The notes beneath the pieces were generated by a model, which worked only from the letters and a program-made list of their open reading frames with translations, ran no database searches and was not told the origin of the DNA. Position numbers and translations under genes: made by a program. A stretch of 41,648 nucleotides of DNA from an uncultured Bacilli bacterium (GTDB lineage: Bacteria > Bacillota_I > Bacilli_A > RF39 > UBA660): the NCBI GenBank assembly GCA_944358305.1, contig CALVQK010000001.1, positions 227,103-268,750 on the forward strand, given 5' to 3'. Numbering within the stretch: position 1 is the stretch's first letter; the number at the start of each line of letters is the position of its first letter. Below are positions 16,135 to 24,397 of the stretch, in pieces.

Positions 16135-16140
16135 TATACT
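16135..16140 (+). promoter_or_regulatory. Probable -10 box of the unknown-mutS operon
   Basis: TATACT at 16135-16140, with no convincing -35 visible. A start about 7 bases on would fall at the ATG 16147, which is one reason to prefer the GTG start at 16162 for the first gene. Confidence 0.35.
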
Positions 16141-16161
16141 TTACTTATGGAGGGTTTAGAA

Positions 16162-17118
16162 GTGAACTTAGATTTAGAAAAATTAAATTCATATTATCTT
16201 GAATATCTTGGTACTGAAATTAGACTAAAAGAAAAAGAAAAATTAAAAGAAGAACTACTAGAGAAATTAAAAAGAACTAAAGAAGGAAAATTCTATTTAA
16301 AATTAAGTGAAGAGCAAAAACGTGAATATAGAGATTTTAGATATAATGCTAATATAACAAGGCTTCTTTTAGTCGATAGTCTTATAGAAGATTATAAAAA
16401 AGCTAAAAAAGATTTAGAATTAGAAATAGTTGAAGCATCTTGGTTTCCCTTTAATAATAGTAAAGACCATATTTTCATTAAAGATGATAAAGACTTTTAT
16501 GATGCCTTAACAGGAGAGTCAACTGAGGATCTGGATATTGATTCATCTTTAAAAGATTTTATTAGAACTATTATAAGTAAAACATATAAGATTAATAATG
16601 AGTATAGTATAGATGATATACCGCTTATTAGATTAACAAGTGAAGAATTACAAGCAAAAAAAGAAAAACCATTAACACATGTAGATTTCTTCATTTCAGG
16701 TAAAGTTAAAAGGTTACACAGCCTAGATAGAAGAAAAAATATATATAGATCCCTAAACAAAAACAAACTAAAAGAAATCAAAATATCTATATCTAACGAT
16801 ATAAAAGAAATTGAAAGTAGCGATAGTTTCTGTCTTAATAAAGATCTTGCCTTAGAAGAAGCATATGCTATAAAATTTGAATTATTAATGTTAAAAGGAT
16901 ACAGTGTAGTTAAATTATATAAGCAATTAGAAAAGAAAGAACAACAAGCTCTTATTCCTTCATTAATTAAAGCTTATTATAATTTAATAAATATTAAATA
17001 TAGAAGACAAAGTGGCTATTTTATAAATGAACACGATGTAATGTATGCTGATTTTGAAACAGCAAACCCTGATATAAATGCTAAAATACTTGAAATGAAA
17101 TTTAACAGAAAGAAGTGA
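16162..17118 (+). CDS. Hypothetical protein, first gene of the mutS operon
   Basis: I do not recognise this 318-residue protein. It is soluble-looking and highly charged, with long lysine/glutamate helices at the N-terminus (about residues 15-45, probable coiled coil) and another helical region at the C-terminus. The start is most likely GTG 16162, because GGAGGG lies 7 bases upstream; ATG 16147 would sit in front of this ribosome site. The stop region overlaps the start of mutS if translation begins at GTG 17115, and lies 5 bases before ATG 17124. It is therefore co-transcribed with mutS, but no mismatch repair motif is visible in it. Confidence 0.7.
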   Translation: MNLDLEKLNSYYLEYLGTEIRLKEKEKLKEELLEKLKRTKEGKFYLKLSEEQKREYRDFRYNANITRLLLVDSLIEDYKKAKKDLELEIVEASWFPFNNSKDHIFIKDDKDFYDALTGESTEDLDIDSSLKDFIRTIISKTYKINNEYSIDDIPLIRLTSEELQAKKEKPLTHVDFFISGKVKRLHSLDRRKNIYRSLNKNKLKEIKISISNDIKEIESSDSFCLNKDLALEEAYAIKFELLMLKGYSVVKLYKQLEKKEQQALIPSLIKAYYNLINIKYRRQSGYFINEHDVMYADFETANPDINAKILEMKFNRKK

Positions 17119-17123
17119 AACGC

Positions 17124-19694
17124 ATGAAACGTAGTGAAGTTGATAGAGAAAAAGTTAGTCCCATGATGAGACAATATTTAGAAATTAAAGATAATTACGA
17201 AGATGCTATTATCTTTTTTAGACTTGGCGATTTTTATGAAATGTTTTTTGAAGATGCCGTAACTGCATCCCATGAATTAGAACTAACTTTAACAGGAAGA
17301 AATGCTGGACTTGAAGAACGTGTTCCTATGTGTGGTGTTCCCTTTAAAGCATACCAAGGATATTTAGATAAACTAATAGATAAAGGTTATAAAGTAGCGA
17401 TAGTAGAGCAGTTAGAAGACCCTAAAACTACTAAAGATATGGTAAAACGTGATGTTATTCAAGTAGTTACTAAAGGTACGAGGCTAGATTCTTCAATCAA
17501 TGCTAAAGATAATAATTTTATCGCTTCTATTTATGATTTAGAATATTGTTATGTCTTATCCTATTCAGATATTTCAACAGGAGAAGTTTATGTTTTATTA
17601 GAAAATGCTAACAAAGATACTTTACTAAGAGAAATATTAAGACACGATTTTAACGAGATAATTGTAAATGATAAAATAGATAGAGAACTTATTAATACCT
17701 TAAGAACTACTTATCATTTAAATGTTACTATCTATAATGAATTAAATAATGATAAAAAATATAAATATATTTATAAAAATCTCAAGGATGTAAGAGAAGA
17801 AACTGGTATAAAACATTTATTATCATATTTAACTAACACTAAAAAAGGAGATCTATCTCATTTAAAAGAAGCAAAAAAAGAAAATATTAAAGATCATTTA
17901 TTAATTGATAATAATACTAAAAGAAATCTTGAATTAACAGAAACTATAAGATTAAGAGAAAGAACTTATAGTCTATTATGGCTTTTAGATAAAAATAAAA
18001 CTGCCATGGGTAGTAGATTATTAAAACAAAATATAGAATCTCCATTAACTAACAGAAAAGAAATAGAATCTCGTTATGATTTTGTAGATAAGTTAAGAGT
18101 AGAATTTATTATTAGAGATGATTTAAAAAATAATTTAAACGAAGTGTATGATTTAGAAAGACTAGCGGCAAGAATTACTTATGGTAATTTAAATGCTAGA
18201 GATCTACTACAATTAAAAAGCAGTTTAAAAGTACTGCCTGAGATTAAAAGACTTTTAAAAGAGTTAAAATACAATAAAGAAATAGAAGACTTTAAAGAGT
18301 TATATGCTTTACTTGATAAAAGTATTAATGAAGATGCCCCTATCACTTTAAGAGAAGGGAGCTTAATAAAAGATGGTTATAATGAAGAATTAGACGAATT
18401 AAGAAGTGTTTCTAGTGGTTCTAAAGATTTTATTTTAGAGCTTGAGCAAAAAGAAAAAGAACGCACAGGAATTAAGACCTTAAAAGTAGGCTTTAATAAA
18501 GTCTTTGGCTACTATATAGAAATTAGTAAAGGACAAGTTAAAGAACTAAAAGACGAATATGGTTATGAAAGAAAACAGACTCTTTCTAATTGTGAAAGAT
18601 TTGTTACGCCTTTACTAAAAGAAAAGGAAAATATAATATTAGGTGCTGAAGAAAAAATTATAAATCTAGAATATCAATTATTTATGAAGATAAGAGAAAT
18701 TATTAAAAGATATATTCCTAACTTGCAAAAAACTGCTAATATTATTGCCGAAGTTGATATGTTACAATCATTTTCTACAGTAGCAGATCTTTATAATTAT
18801 GTAAGGCCTACTATTACTGATAATCATAATGTTAAAATAATCGCTTCCCGTCATCCTGTTATTGAAGAAGTAATGGCTAGTGATGATAAAAAGTATGTAT
18901 CTAATGATATTATCATGGATGAAGATACCTCTATTCTTTTAATAACAGGCCCAAATATGGCTGGTAAATCTACTTATATGCGTCAGGCAGCTATTACTGT
19001 TATTATGGCTCAAATAGGGTGTTTTGTTCCTGCTAAAAGCTGTTCTATGCCTATCTTTGATAAAATCTTTACAAGAATAGGAGCAAGTGATGATCTTGTT
19101 AGTGGGGAATCTACCTTTATGGTGGAAATGAAAGAAGCAAATCTTGCTTTAGAAGAAGCCACTAAAAACAGTTTAATATTATTTGATGAACTAGGTAGAG
19201 GTACAGCAACATATGACGGCATGAGTCTAGCTCAAGCAATATTAGAATATATTCATGATAAAATAGGAGCCAAGACAATGTTTTCTACACATTATCATGA
19301 ATTAACTAGCTTGTCTAATTCTTTAAAACATTTACAAAATGTGCATGTATCAGCAGTAGAAGAAGATGGTAAATTAACTTTCTTACACAAAATAAAATTA
19401 GGTGCCGTTGATAAAAGTTATGGACTTAATGTTGCAAGTCTTGCGCATTTACCAGATTCTCTTATCAAAAGAGCAGAGTCTATTCTTAATGTCTATGAAA
19501 GTGAAGGAATAAAAGAAAGAGAATTTACCCAAACTAGTCTTTTTACCTTAGACGAAGAAGAAGTTAAAGAAGAAGATAAAGTTAATGAAATAGAAGAAGC
19601 CATCAAAGAAATAGATCCCCTTAATATGACCCCAATCAATGCCTTAAATTTCTTATATGAATTAAAAGAAAAAATTAAAAATGAGGAGAAATAA
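17124..19694 (+). CDS. mutS: DNA mismatch repair protein MutS
   Basis: Recognises mismatches and small loops in DNA and starts mismatch repair with MutL. The 856 residues contain the mismatch-binding GDFYEMF (F37, E39), the connector and lever domains, Walker A TGPNMAGKST near residue 608, Walker B ILFDELGRGT, and FSTHYHEL. The C-terminal tail ends with a family-typical PLNMTPINALNFLYELK. ATG 17124 is preferred, since AGAAAGAAGTGA stands 7 bases upstream; GTG 17115 lies inside that site. No mutL lies in this window, although mutS and mutL are often adjacent in Firmicutes. It is followed after 2 bases by an unknown gene in the same operon. Confidence 0.97.
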   Translation: MKRSEVDREKVSPMMRQYLEIKDNYEDAIIFFRLGDFYEMFFEDAVTASHELELTLTGRNAGLEERVPMCGVPFKAYQGYLDKLIDKGYKVAIVEQLEDPKTTKDMVKRDVIQVVTKGTRLDSSINAKDNNFIASIYDLEYCYVLSYSDISTGEVYVLLENANKDTLLREILRHDFNEIIVNDKIDRELINTLRTTYHLNVTIYNELNNDKKYKYIYKNLKDVREETGIKHLLSYLTNTKKGDLSHLKEAKKENIKDHLLIDNNTKRNLELTETIRLRERTYSLLWLLDKNKTAMGSRLLKQNIESPLTNRKEIESRYDFVDKLRVEFIIRDDLKNNLNEVYDLERLAARITYGNLNARDLLQLKSSLKVLPEIKRLLKELKYNKEIEDFKELYALLDKSINEDAPITLREGSLIKDGYNEELDELRSVSSGSKDFILELEQKEKERTGIKTLKVGFNKVFGYYIEISKGQVKELKDEYGYERKQTLSNCERFVTPLLKEKENIILGAEEKIINLEYQLFMKIREIIKRYIPNLQKTANIIAEVDMLQSFSTVADLYNYVRPTITDNHNVKIIASRHPVIEEVMASDDKKYVSNDIIMDEDTSILLITGPNMAGKSTYMRQAAITVIMAQIGCFVPAKSCSMPIFDKIFTRIGASDDLVSGESTFMVEMKEANLALEEATKNSLILFDELGRGTATYDGMSLAQAILEYIHDKIGAKTMFSTHYHELTSLSNSLKHLQNVHVSAVEEDGKLTFLHKIKLGAVDKSYGLNVASLAHLPDSLIKRAESILNVYESEGIKEREFTQTSLFTLDEEEVKEEDKVNEIEEAIKEIDPLNMTPINALNFLYELKEKIKNEEK

Positions 19695-19696
19695 TT

Positions 19697-20545
19697 ATGA
19701 GATACGATTTTTTTAGTATATTAGAAAAAATAATAGGAAAATTAGATGATAGAAAAGATGTTATTGATATTATAAAATATGAATTAGGTGCAAACTTGGA
19801 ATATTTAGTAACATCATTTGATTTTGATAAAAAGGTTATTACATTTAATGGTAATGTTCGCCTAACACCTATCCTACGTGGCGATTTTTCTATAGGAATA
19901 AGTATTAGTATAGAGGAAAAGGTAGGTGCTGAAACATTTAAATTAACTAAAAATATAGTTTACTGTGGTGATGGAAAAACTGGCGTAATAGTATCAACTT
20001 TAGAGGAAGTTAATAATCCAAAATATAATATATATTTTGCTAATACCAAAAGAATAGACAGAAATAGTAATGAAGAATATTTTATCGCAGATAATGATTT
20101 AGGACTATGGATTTATGATAAAAATATAGTTTCCGACAGAAAATATGAAACGCTATTTACTGCCAAAACTGCTTGCGAAGTTTATGATTTTTACTCAAGG
20201 TATCACTCTACAATGGCAAAATTAAAAGAGCAATATATTTTACCTGATTATTTTAGAATAAGAAATAATATAGTTAATGGAGATAAATTAATTGATATTG
20301 TACAAGATAATAGTACTTTTGATGATAAAGATATAATAAAAAATGCTATTAGCAATAAACATGAAAAAAATATAGAACTAGGAAAAGATGCATTTAATCA
20401 AAGTATCTATGAAGGCTTTGAAAGTGACGATATTTCAACTGTTATTCAGATAAAAACTAGATTTAAACCAACAAGCAAAAATATTTTTACTTATAAAGAT
20501 AATTTTATAAAACCAAAAGTAAAGATAAAGAAAGAAGAAAAATAA
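19697..20545 (+). CDS. Hypothetical protein downstream of mutS
   Basis: A 282-residue protein of unknown function, apparently soluble, mixed alpha/beta. It begins MRYDFFSILEKI, and its N-terminal ~180 residues show a faint resemblance to the N-terminal part of the next gene product: MKYDLVQII at the start, LGLWIYD against FGIWNYD, LPDYF against FPDYY. They may be diverged copies of one domain. AGGAG lies 9 bases before the ATG, and only 2 bases separate it from mutS and from the next gene, so all three are one transcript. No catalytic motif is evident. Confidence 0.7.
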   Translation: MRYDFFSILEKIIGKLDDRKDVIDIIKYELGANLEYLVTSFDFDKKVITFNGNVRLTPILRGDFSIGISISIEEKVGAETFKLTKNIVYCGDGKTGVIVSTLEEVNNPKYNIYFANTKRIDRNSNEEYFIADNDLGLWIYDKNIVSDRKYETLFTAKTACEVYDFYSRYHSTMAKLKEQYILPDYFRIRNNIVNGDKLIDIVQDNSTFDDKDIIKNAISNKHEKNIELGKDAFNQSIYEGFESDDISTVIQIKTRFKPTSKNIFTYKDNFIKPKVKIKKEEK

Positions 20546-20547
20546 TT

Positions 20548-21963
20548 ATGAAATATGACTTAGTACAAATTATTAAAGATAAGCTTAAAATTTTAGAAAA
20601 GAATAAAATGGCTGCAATGGTACTAAAAGAAATGCTAAAAGGTTACCCTACTAATATAGGGAAATTTGAAGCAAATACCATTTATTTTACTAAAACTAAA
20701 AAAGAAACAGTTTACCTTGAATTATTTCCTAATAATAGAATTGATATTAGTCAAGACATTTATGCAAATAAAACAATGGAAAATTATAAAACTAGTATTA
20801 TCGTTAAGGATGAAAACAGTTTTGATTATCAAAGTTATTTATCTGTTCCTGGAAAAGAGTACCATATTTTAATAGCATTTACCCTATCTTTTGAAGGAAC
20901 AAAACTAGTTAAAGCTAATTTTGGTATTTGGAACTATGATTTAAAAATAAAAGACTTTAAGGAATATTTTGGTCAATTTCTCGAAAATGAAGCCCTAGAT
21001 CATACTGTTTTAGGTTATCCTTCTTTTATTAAAATTCAAGAAGAAGTTCATCGTAAGCTTAGATTATTTCCAGATTATTACGAAACTCATGAAATTTCTT
21101 CTTACAATGATAAATTTATCGATAATCATTATATTGATGGTATTAATAAAAGAAAAATGCTCGAAGAAATTAATCTCAATGACATAATAATTATGACGGA
21201 TAGTGGTTTAGAAACATTTAATGCCTCTTATTTAATGATTAGTATATTAAAGATAGATAATTTACTAACTGACCTAGCAAGAAGTAAACAAGATACCAGT
21301 GAAGATGAAAAACTAGAAAATTTAGTTGATTTCTATGTTAGTGCTCTTGCCTTAAAAGATATAATTAGGACAGGTTGGGATAAAGAACATTGGAATGTTT
21401 TAAAAGAAAGACTTGAAAGTGTTGCTGAACATACCTTTAGTGCAATGATACTAGCACAAGGTATGCATAGTGTTTTTGATTATAGTAATATTGACATAAA
21501 TAAAGTAATGCAAATGCTGCTAATACATGATTTAGGAGAAAAATTCACTGGAGATATTCCTGAGTTTGATCCAAGAAAAGATAATAAAAAAGAAAGAGAA
21601 TTACTAGCTTTTAAAGAGATAGTTTCAAATCTCCCTAATAAAGAGGAATTTGTTGACTTATTTATCGAATTTACTGAAATGAAAACACCTGAGGCTATAT
21701 ATGCTAATCTTTGTGATAAGCTTGATTGTGATATTAATGCTAAAAATTATGAAGATAATGGTTATAATCATTTAGATGGTCAAGAGCATAATAAAGCCTT
21801 TAATAGCGCGGAAATACAAGCAATTTTAAATAGTGGTTTTAACACTGTAGCTGATTGTTTTATTGAATATGATGCTAAGCATTATCAAATAGATGATAAC
21901 TTTATGAAAGTCCTAAGATATATTCAAAGGAATAATTTGTATAATAAAAAAGGGGATAAATGA
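20548..21963 (+). CDS. HD-domain phosphohydrolase (YfbR/5'-deoxynucleotidase-like) with a novel N-terminal domain
   Basis: The C-terminal part (about residues 285-440) is an HD domain with metal ligands visible: H in SVAEHTFSAM, the HD pair in LLIHDLGEKFTGDI, and a late D in ANLCDKLDCDINA. This spacing resembles the YfbR/YGK1 class that dephosphorylates deoxynucleoside monophosphates. The ~280 residues before it match no family I know and faintly resemble the preceding gene product, so this may be a sensor or partner domain. At 471 residues it is about twice the size of a simple YfbR. It follows the previous gene by 2 bases. A frameshifted membrane protein gene begins at its stop codon. The substrate is inference. 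Confidence 0.75.
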   Translation: MKYDLVQIIKDKLKILEKNKMAAMVLKEMLKGYPTNIGKFEANTIYFTKTKKETVYLELFPNNRIDISQDIYANKTMENYKTSIIVKDENSFDYQSYLSVPGKEYHILIAFTLSFEGTKLVKANFGIWNYDLKIKDFKEYFGQFLENEALDHTVLGYPSFIKIQEEVHRKLRLFPDYYETHEISSYNDKFIDNHYIDGINKRKMLEEINLNDIIIMTDSGLETFNASYLMISILKIDNLLTDLARSKQDTSEDEKLENLVDFYVSALALKDIIRTGWDKEHWNVLKERLESVAEHTFSAMILAQGMHSVFDYSNIDINKVMQMLLIHDLGEKFTGDIPEFDPRKDNKKERELLAFKEIVSNLPNKEEFVDLFIEFTEMKTPEAIYANLCDKLDCDINAKNYEDNGYNHLDGQEHNKAFNSAEIQAILNSGFNTVADCFIEYDAKHYQIDDNFMKVLRYIQRNNLYNKKGDK

Positions 21964-22492
21964 TGAAATACGCTTTAATATATTATATAAAGATTATAAG
22001 AATAGTATAAACTACTATTATAATTTTACTGATAAACTAGTTTATACTAGTAATGATAAAAATAATAACTGTAATTGTAGGGGAATAGTAGGGATAATTA
22101 TAGGTTTTCTTTTCTATCTAACTTTTGCAATAATTAGTTATTATTTGCCATATTCATATCTATTTATCATATTAGTAGGAATTATCTTTGGTATAGTCAT
22201 AACACTAATAGCAAACTCCACGATTAAAGATATATTTAAAACAAAAGGTAAGAAAATCTCTTTAAAAGAGTTAAAAACAATGTATAAGAAAAATAAAGCA
22301 TTTAGAATAAAATATTTTATCCTAACAATAGCTTTTCTTATTCTTTCTATTTTAAATTTAATTTTATATCAAAATGAAACTGCTATTAATTTTCTACTAT
22401 TTACAAGTATTATTATGACTACATTTCTTATTCTTTTATATAGACCAATTAACAATTTAAAACTATTAAAACTAATAAAAACTTCGTCTTAA
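21963..22492 (+). pseudogene. Small four-helix membrane protein gene with an apparent frameshift near its start
   Basis: The ATG at 21963 overlaps the preceding stop (TGATG) and has AAGGGG at a good distance, but its frame stops after 15 codons. A different frame is open from about 21972 to 22492 and continues smoothly (RFNILYKDYKNS, then NFTDKLVYTSND), with four hydrophobic segments (GIVGIIIGFLFYLTFAIIS, LFIILVGIIFGIVITLIA, YFILTIAFLILSILNLILY, NFLLFTSIIMTTFLILLY). The only ordinary start codon inside that frame is TTG 22145, which would cut into the first helices. A one-base loss around codons 4-5 explains both facts. It could be a real pseudogene, programmed frameshifting, or an assembly error. 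The family is unknown. Confidence 0.6.
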
Positions 22493-22506
22493 ACGAAGGT
22501 TTCTTT
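22478..22506. terminator. Convergent terminator between the mutS operon and add
   Basis: AAAC-TTCGT pairs with ACGAAGGTTT with one bulged base across a short loop and is followed by CTTTTT on the plus strand. Both converging genes stop inside it. Confidence 0.6.
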
Positions 22507-23481
22507 TTCTATTATCATTTTTAATTTATCTTTTATTTCATCAGTTGTAAATAAATAGGGTATAGAATTATAATTACATTTTATTAAATCCTTAATAGTT
22601 AAATTAGTATTATTCAAAACATTCCTATATTCTTCTGTAATATTTATATTAGAAACAGTATCATTATCAGTATTTATAGATATTAATACACCATTACTAT
22701 ATAAATATTCTAAAGGGTGTTCACCTTTTACCGCTTCCGTTTGAAAGTTACTAGTAGGGCATATTTCTAAAAGAATTTTTTCATTAATTATTCTCTTTAA
22801 TATCTCTTTATCTTCTATACATCTAATACCATGTCCTAATCTTTTAGTTCCAAAGTCTAAAGCAGAGCTTATACTACTAACCCCATCTGCTTCTCCTGCA
22901 TGAATAGTATAAGGAATATTTAGATTTTTGCACAAATCAAAGATATATTTAAAGTTTTTTGTCTCATATAAGCCTTCCGCACCTGCTAAGTCAACTGCAA
23001 GAACACCTTTATTCAAATATTTCTTAGCATATTTTACTATCTTTAAATTATCATCTTTACTACTATCTCTCATACAGCAAAGAATAATTCCTCCTAGAAT
23101 ATCAAACTCTGCTTTGGCTTTTTCCATTCCCTTTATAACACTCGTTATTACTTCATCTAAATTAAGCCCCTTTTCTTGATGCTTAATTGGAGCAAATCTA
23201 ATTTCTGCATAAATAACATTTTCAAGATATAACTTTCTAAATAAAGCATAAGTAGTACTTTCAAGTCTTTCTTTAGTTTGTAATAAAGAACAAGGAAGAG
23301 TAAACTTCTCTAAATAATCATTCAAATTATGGCAGCCTTTATCTACTTGTAGTTCTTTAACTATCTCATCATCTGTTAAATCATAGCCATCCTCTTTAGC
23401 ATATTTTTTAGCAAGTTCTATATCAATAGATCCATCTAAATGTAAATGAGTAACTATTTTCTTTACATCTTTTATATCCAT
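22489..23481 (-). CDS. add: Adenosine deaminase
   Basis: Zinc hydrolase converting adenosine or deoxyadenosine to inosine or deoxyinosine in purine salvage. The 330 residues show the metal and active-site signatures in order: THLHLDGS near the N-terminus, HAGEADG with the catalytic glutamate, RLGHGIRC, ICPTSNFQT and INTDND, where the first aspartate is the metal ligand. The second position is N rather than D, as I recall from other Firmicutes adenosine deaminases, so I do not read it as loss of function. GGAGG lies upstream of ATG 23481. It is a single-gene unit facing the mutS operon. Together with deoB elsewhere in the window it points to nucleoside scavenging. Confidence 0.93.
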   Translation of the reverse strand: MDIKDVKKIVTHLHLDGSIDIELAKKYAKEDGYDLTDDEIVKELQVDKGCHNLNDYLEKFTLPCSLLQTKERLESTTYALFRKLYLENVIYAEIRFAPIKHQEKGLNLDEVITSVIKGMEKAKAEFDILGGIILCCMRDSSKDDNLKIVKYAKKYLNKGVLAVDLAGAEGLYETKNFKYIFDLCKNLNIPYTIHAGEADGVSSISSALDFGTKRLGHGIRCIEDKEILKRIINEKILLEICPTSNFQTEAVKGEHPLEYLYSNGVLISINTDNDTVSNINITEEYRNVLNNTNLTIKDLIKCNYNSIPYLFTTDEIKDKLKMIIEKETFV

Positions 23482-23591
23482 ATATATCCTCCTAGTATTT
23501 AATATACATACTTTAATTTATCTTGTCTAGACTTTTAATATTTATCTGTTTGGAACTAACTACTTGCTAGAAAATAATATTTATGATAAAC

Positions 23592-23620
23592 TGTATATGT
23601 AAAGAAAAATTACATAAAAT
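23592..23620 (+). promoter_or_regulatory. Weak candidate promoter for the antisense-type RNA
   Basis: TGTATA (23592-23597), 17-base spacer, TAAAAT (23615-23620). The -35 is poor, so this is tentative. Confidence 0.35.
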
Positions 23621-23626
23621 AAAAAA

Positions 23627-23713
23627 GAGGACTACCTAGATTTGCAGCTGGGTGTTACCTCAAATTCTTTTGTGTAAACACCCTAATTACAAAATTGTAA
23701 TAGGGCGTTTTAC
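23627..23713 (+). ncRNA. Candidate antitoxin RNA of a type I toxin-antitoxin locus
   Basis: A non-coding segment of about 87 bases ends in a strong hairpin and lies convergent to the small hydrophobic peptide gene. Its 5' part has TACCTAG (23633-23639) and TGGGTGTTACCTC (23649-23661). The same two words occur, as an inverted copy, in the 5' leader of the peptide mRNA (TACCTAG and TGGGGTTGCCTC, minus strand 23844-23823). Its AGAGG start can pair with CCTCT in that leader. If the peptide mRNA runs past the weakly terminated 3' end, the two RNAs also overlap fully. Assignment as antitoxin is inference. Confidence 0.5.
23676..23713 (+). terminator. Terminator of the candidate antitoxin RNA
   Basis: AAACACCCT (23676-23684) pairs with AGGGCGTTT (23702-23710), and ATTACAA with TTGTAAT, with one bulge; the hairpin ends in a short T-run. 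It is a very stable stem, with its U-tract only on the plus strand. Confidence 0.75.
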
Positions 23714-23781
23714 TATCTATAAATAACCAGAAGGATGATAATAATTAGTAAAGTAACTATTAAGAAATCTTTCTTATTCAT
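23713..23781 (-). CDS. 22-residue hydrophobic peptide, candidate type I toxin
   Basis: The ORF starts MNKKDF and continues with one almost purely aliphatic segment (IVTLLIIIILLVI), ending in YR: a single membrane helix with a short basic N-terminus. GGGG stands 8 bases before the ATG. In the mRNA leader CCTCTTTC (minus strand 23826-23819) can pair with GAAAGGGG (23797-23790), which would hide the ribosome site. A long structured leader (about 70 bases), SD sequestration, a strong promoter and a convergent small RNA are hallmarks of type I toxins of the Fst/Ibs/BsrG kind, though the sequence itself matches none that I recall. It could alternatively be an ordinary small membrane protein. Confidence 0.6.
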   Translation of the reverse strand: MNKKDFLIVTLLIIIILLVIYR

Positions 23782-23856
23782 AAACAATTCCCCTTTCTTC
23801 CCCCTGTTTTAGAGTTATGAAAGAGGCAACCCCATTACTAGGTATTCCTAATTCGT

Positions 23857-23885
23857 ATAATAACATACCTGATACAATAATTCAA
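23857..23885 (-). promoter_or_regulatory. Promoter of the hydrophobic peptide mRNA
   Basis: Minus-strand TTGAAT (23885-23880), 17-base spacer, TATTAT (23862-23857). The transcript should start near 23850, giving a leader of about 70 bases before the peptide ATG. Confidence 0.7.
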
Positions 23886-23909
23886 CCAAATAAAATACAT
23901 TTTTAAATA

Positions 23910-23940
23910 GAACAAACATTTCATAATGTTTGCTCTTTTC
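23910..23940 (+). terminator. Hairpin terminator upstream of nusB
   Basis: GAACAAACATT (23910-23920) pairs with AATGTTTGCTC (23925-23935) across a 4-base loop and is followed by TTTTC. It is plus-strand oriented, just before nusB; it may stop read-through from the antitoxin RNA. Confidence 0.6.
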
Positions 23941-23989
23941 ATATGTAAATTTTTTTGATAAAATAAAAACAGAAAGTGAGTGTTTATCT

Positions 23990-24397
23990 ATGAAAACAAG
24001 GAATGAAGTACGTGAGATTGCTCTTAGAATTATTTACAAGATAAATATCTTTGATGATGCACATGTTTATTATGATGTAAATGATTTAATTAAAGAAGAG
24101 TATGAAATAGAAAATGATTTTGTTAATTCCCTAGTTAATGGTGTTATAGAAAAAAAAGATGAATTAACTGCTTTAGTTAATAAATATATGTCTGATTGGT
24201 CATTAAAAAGATTAAATAAAGTAGATCAAGCCCTATTTCTACTTGCTAGTTATGAATTAAAGTATGAAAAAACTCCTAGTATTGTTAGTATTAATGAATG
24301 GATCGAAATTTCTAAAAAATATAGTGATGAAAAGGTTACAAAAATGTTAAATGGCGTTTTAGACAATATTTATCACAGTGAGGAAAATGATGAATAA
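23990..24397 (+). CDS. nusB: Transcription antitermination factor NusB
   Basis: RNA-binding partner of NusE (S10) in antitermination complexes, needed mainly for rRNA transcription. The 135 residues are all-helical with the family pattern: RNEVREIALRIIYKINIF at the N-terminus, ALFLLASYELKYEKTPSIVSINEWIEISKKY in the centre (two adjoining motifs), and FLNGVLD-like KMLNGVLDNIYH near the C-terminus. I use ATG 23990, preceded by AGAAAGTGAGTG; a longer frame beginning at 23930 would overlap a terminator hairpin. It overlaps xseA by 8 bases. The nusB-xseA-xseB order is as in Bacillus, minus folD. Confidence 0.93.
   Translation: MKTRNEVREIALRIIYKINIFDDAHVYYDVNDLIKEEYEIENDFVNSLVNGVIEKKDELTALVNKYMSDWSLKRLNKVDQALFLLASYELKYEKTPSIVSINEWIEISKKYSDEKVTKMLNGVLDNIYHSEENDE

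Noticed and set aside
20666..20872. Second plus-strand frame within the HD protein gene
   Set aside because: It is an alternate-frame shadow of a longer coding sequence, with no domain and no ribosome site.
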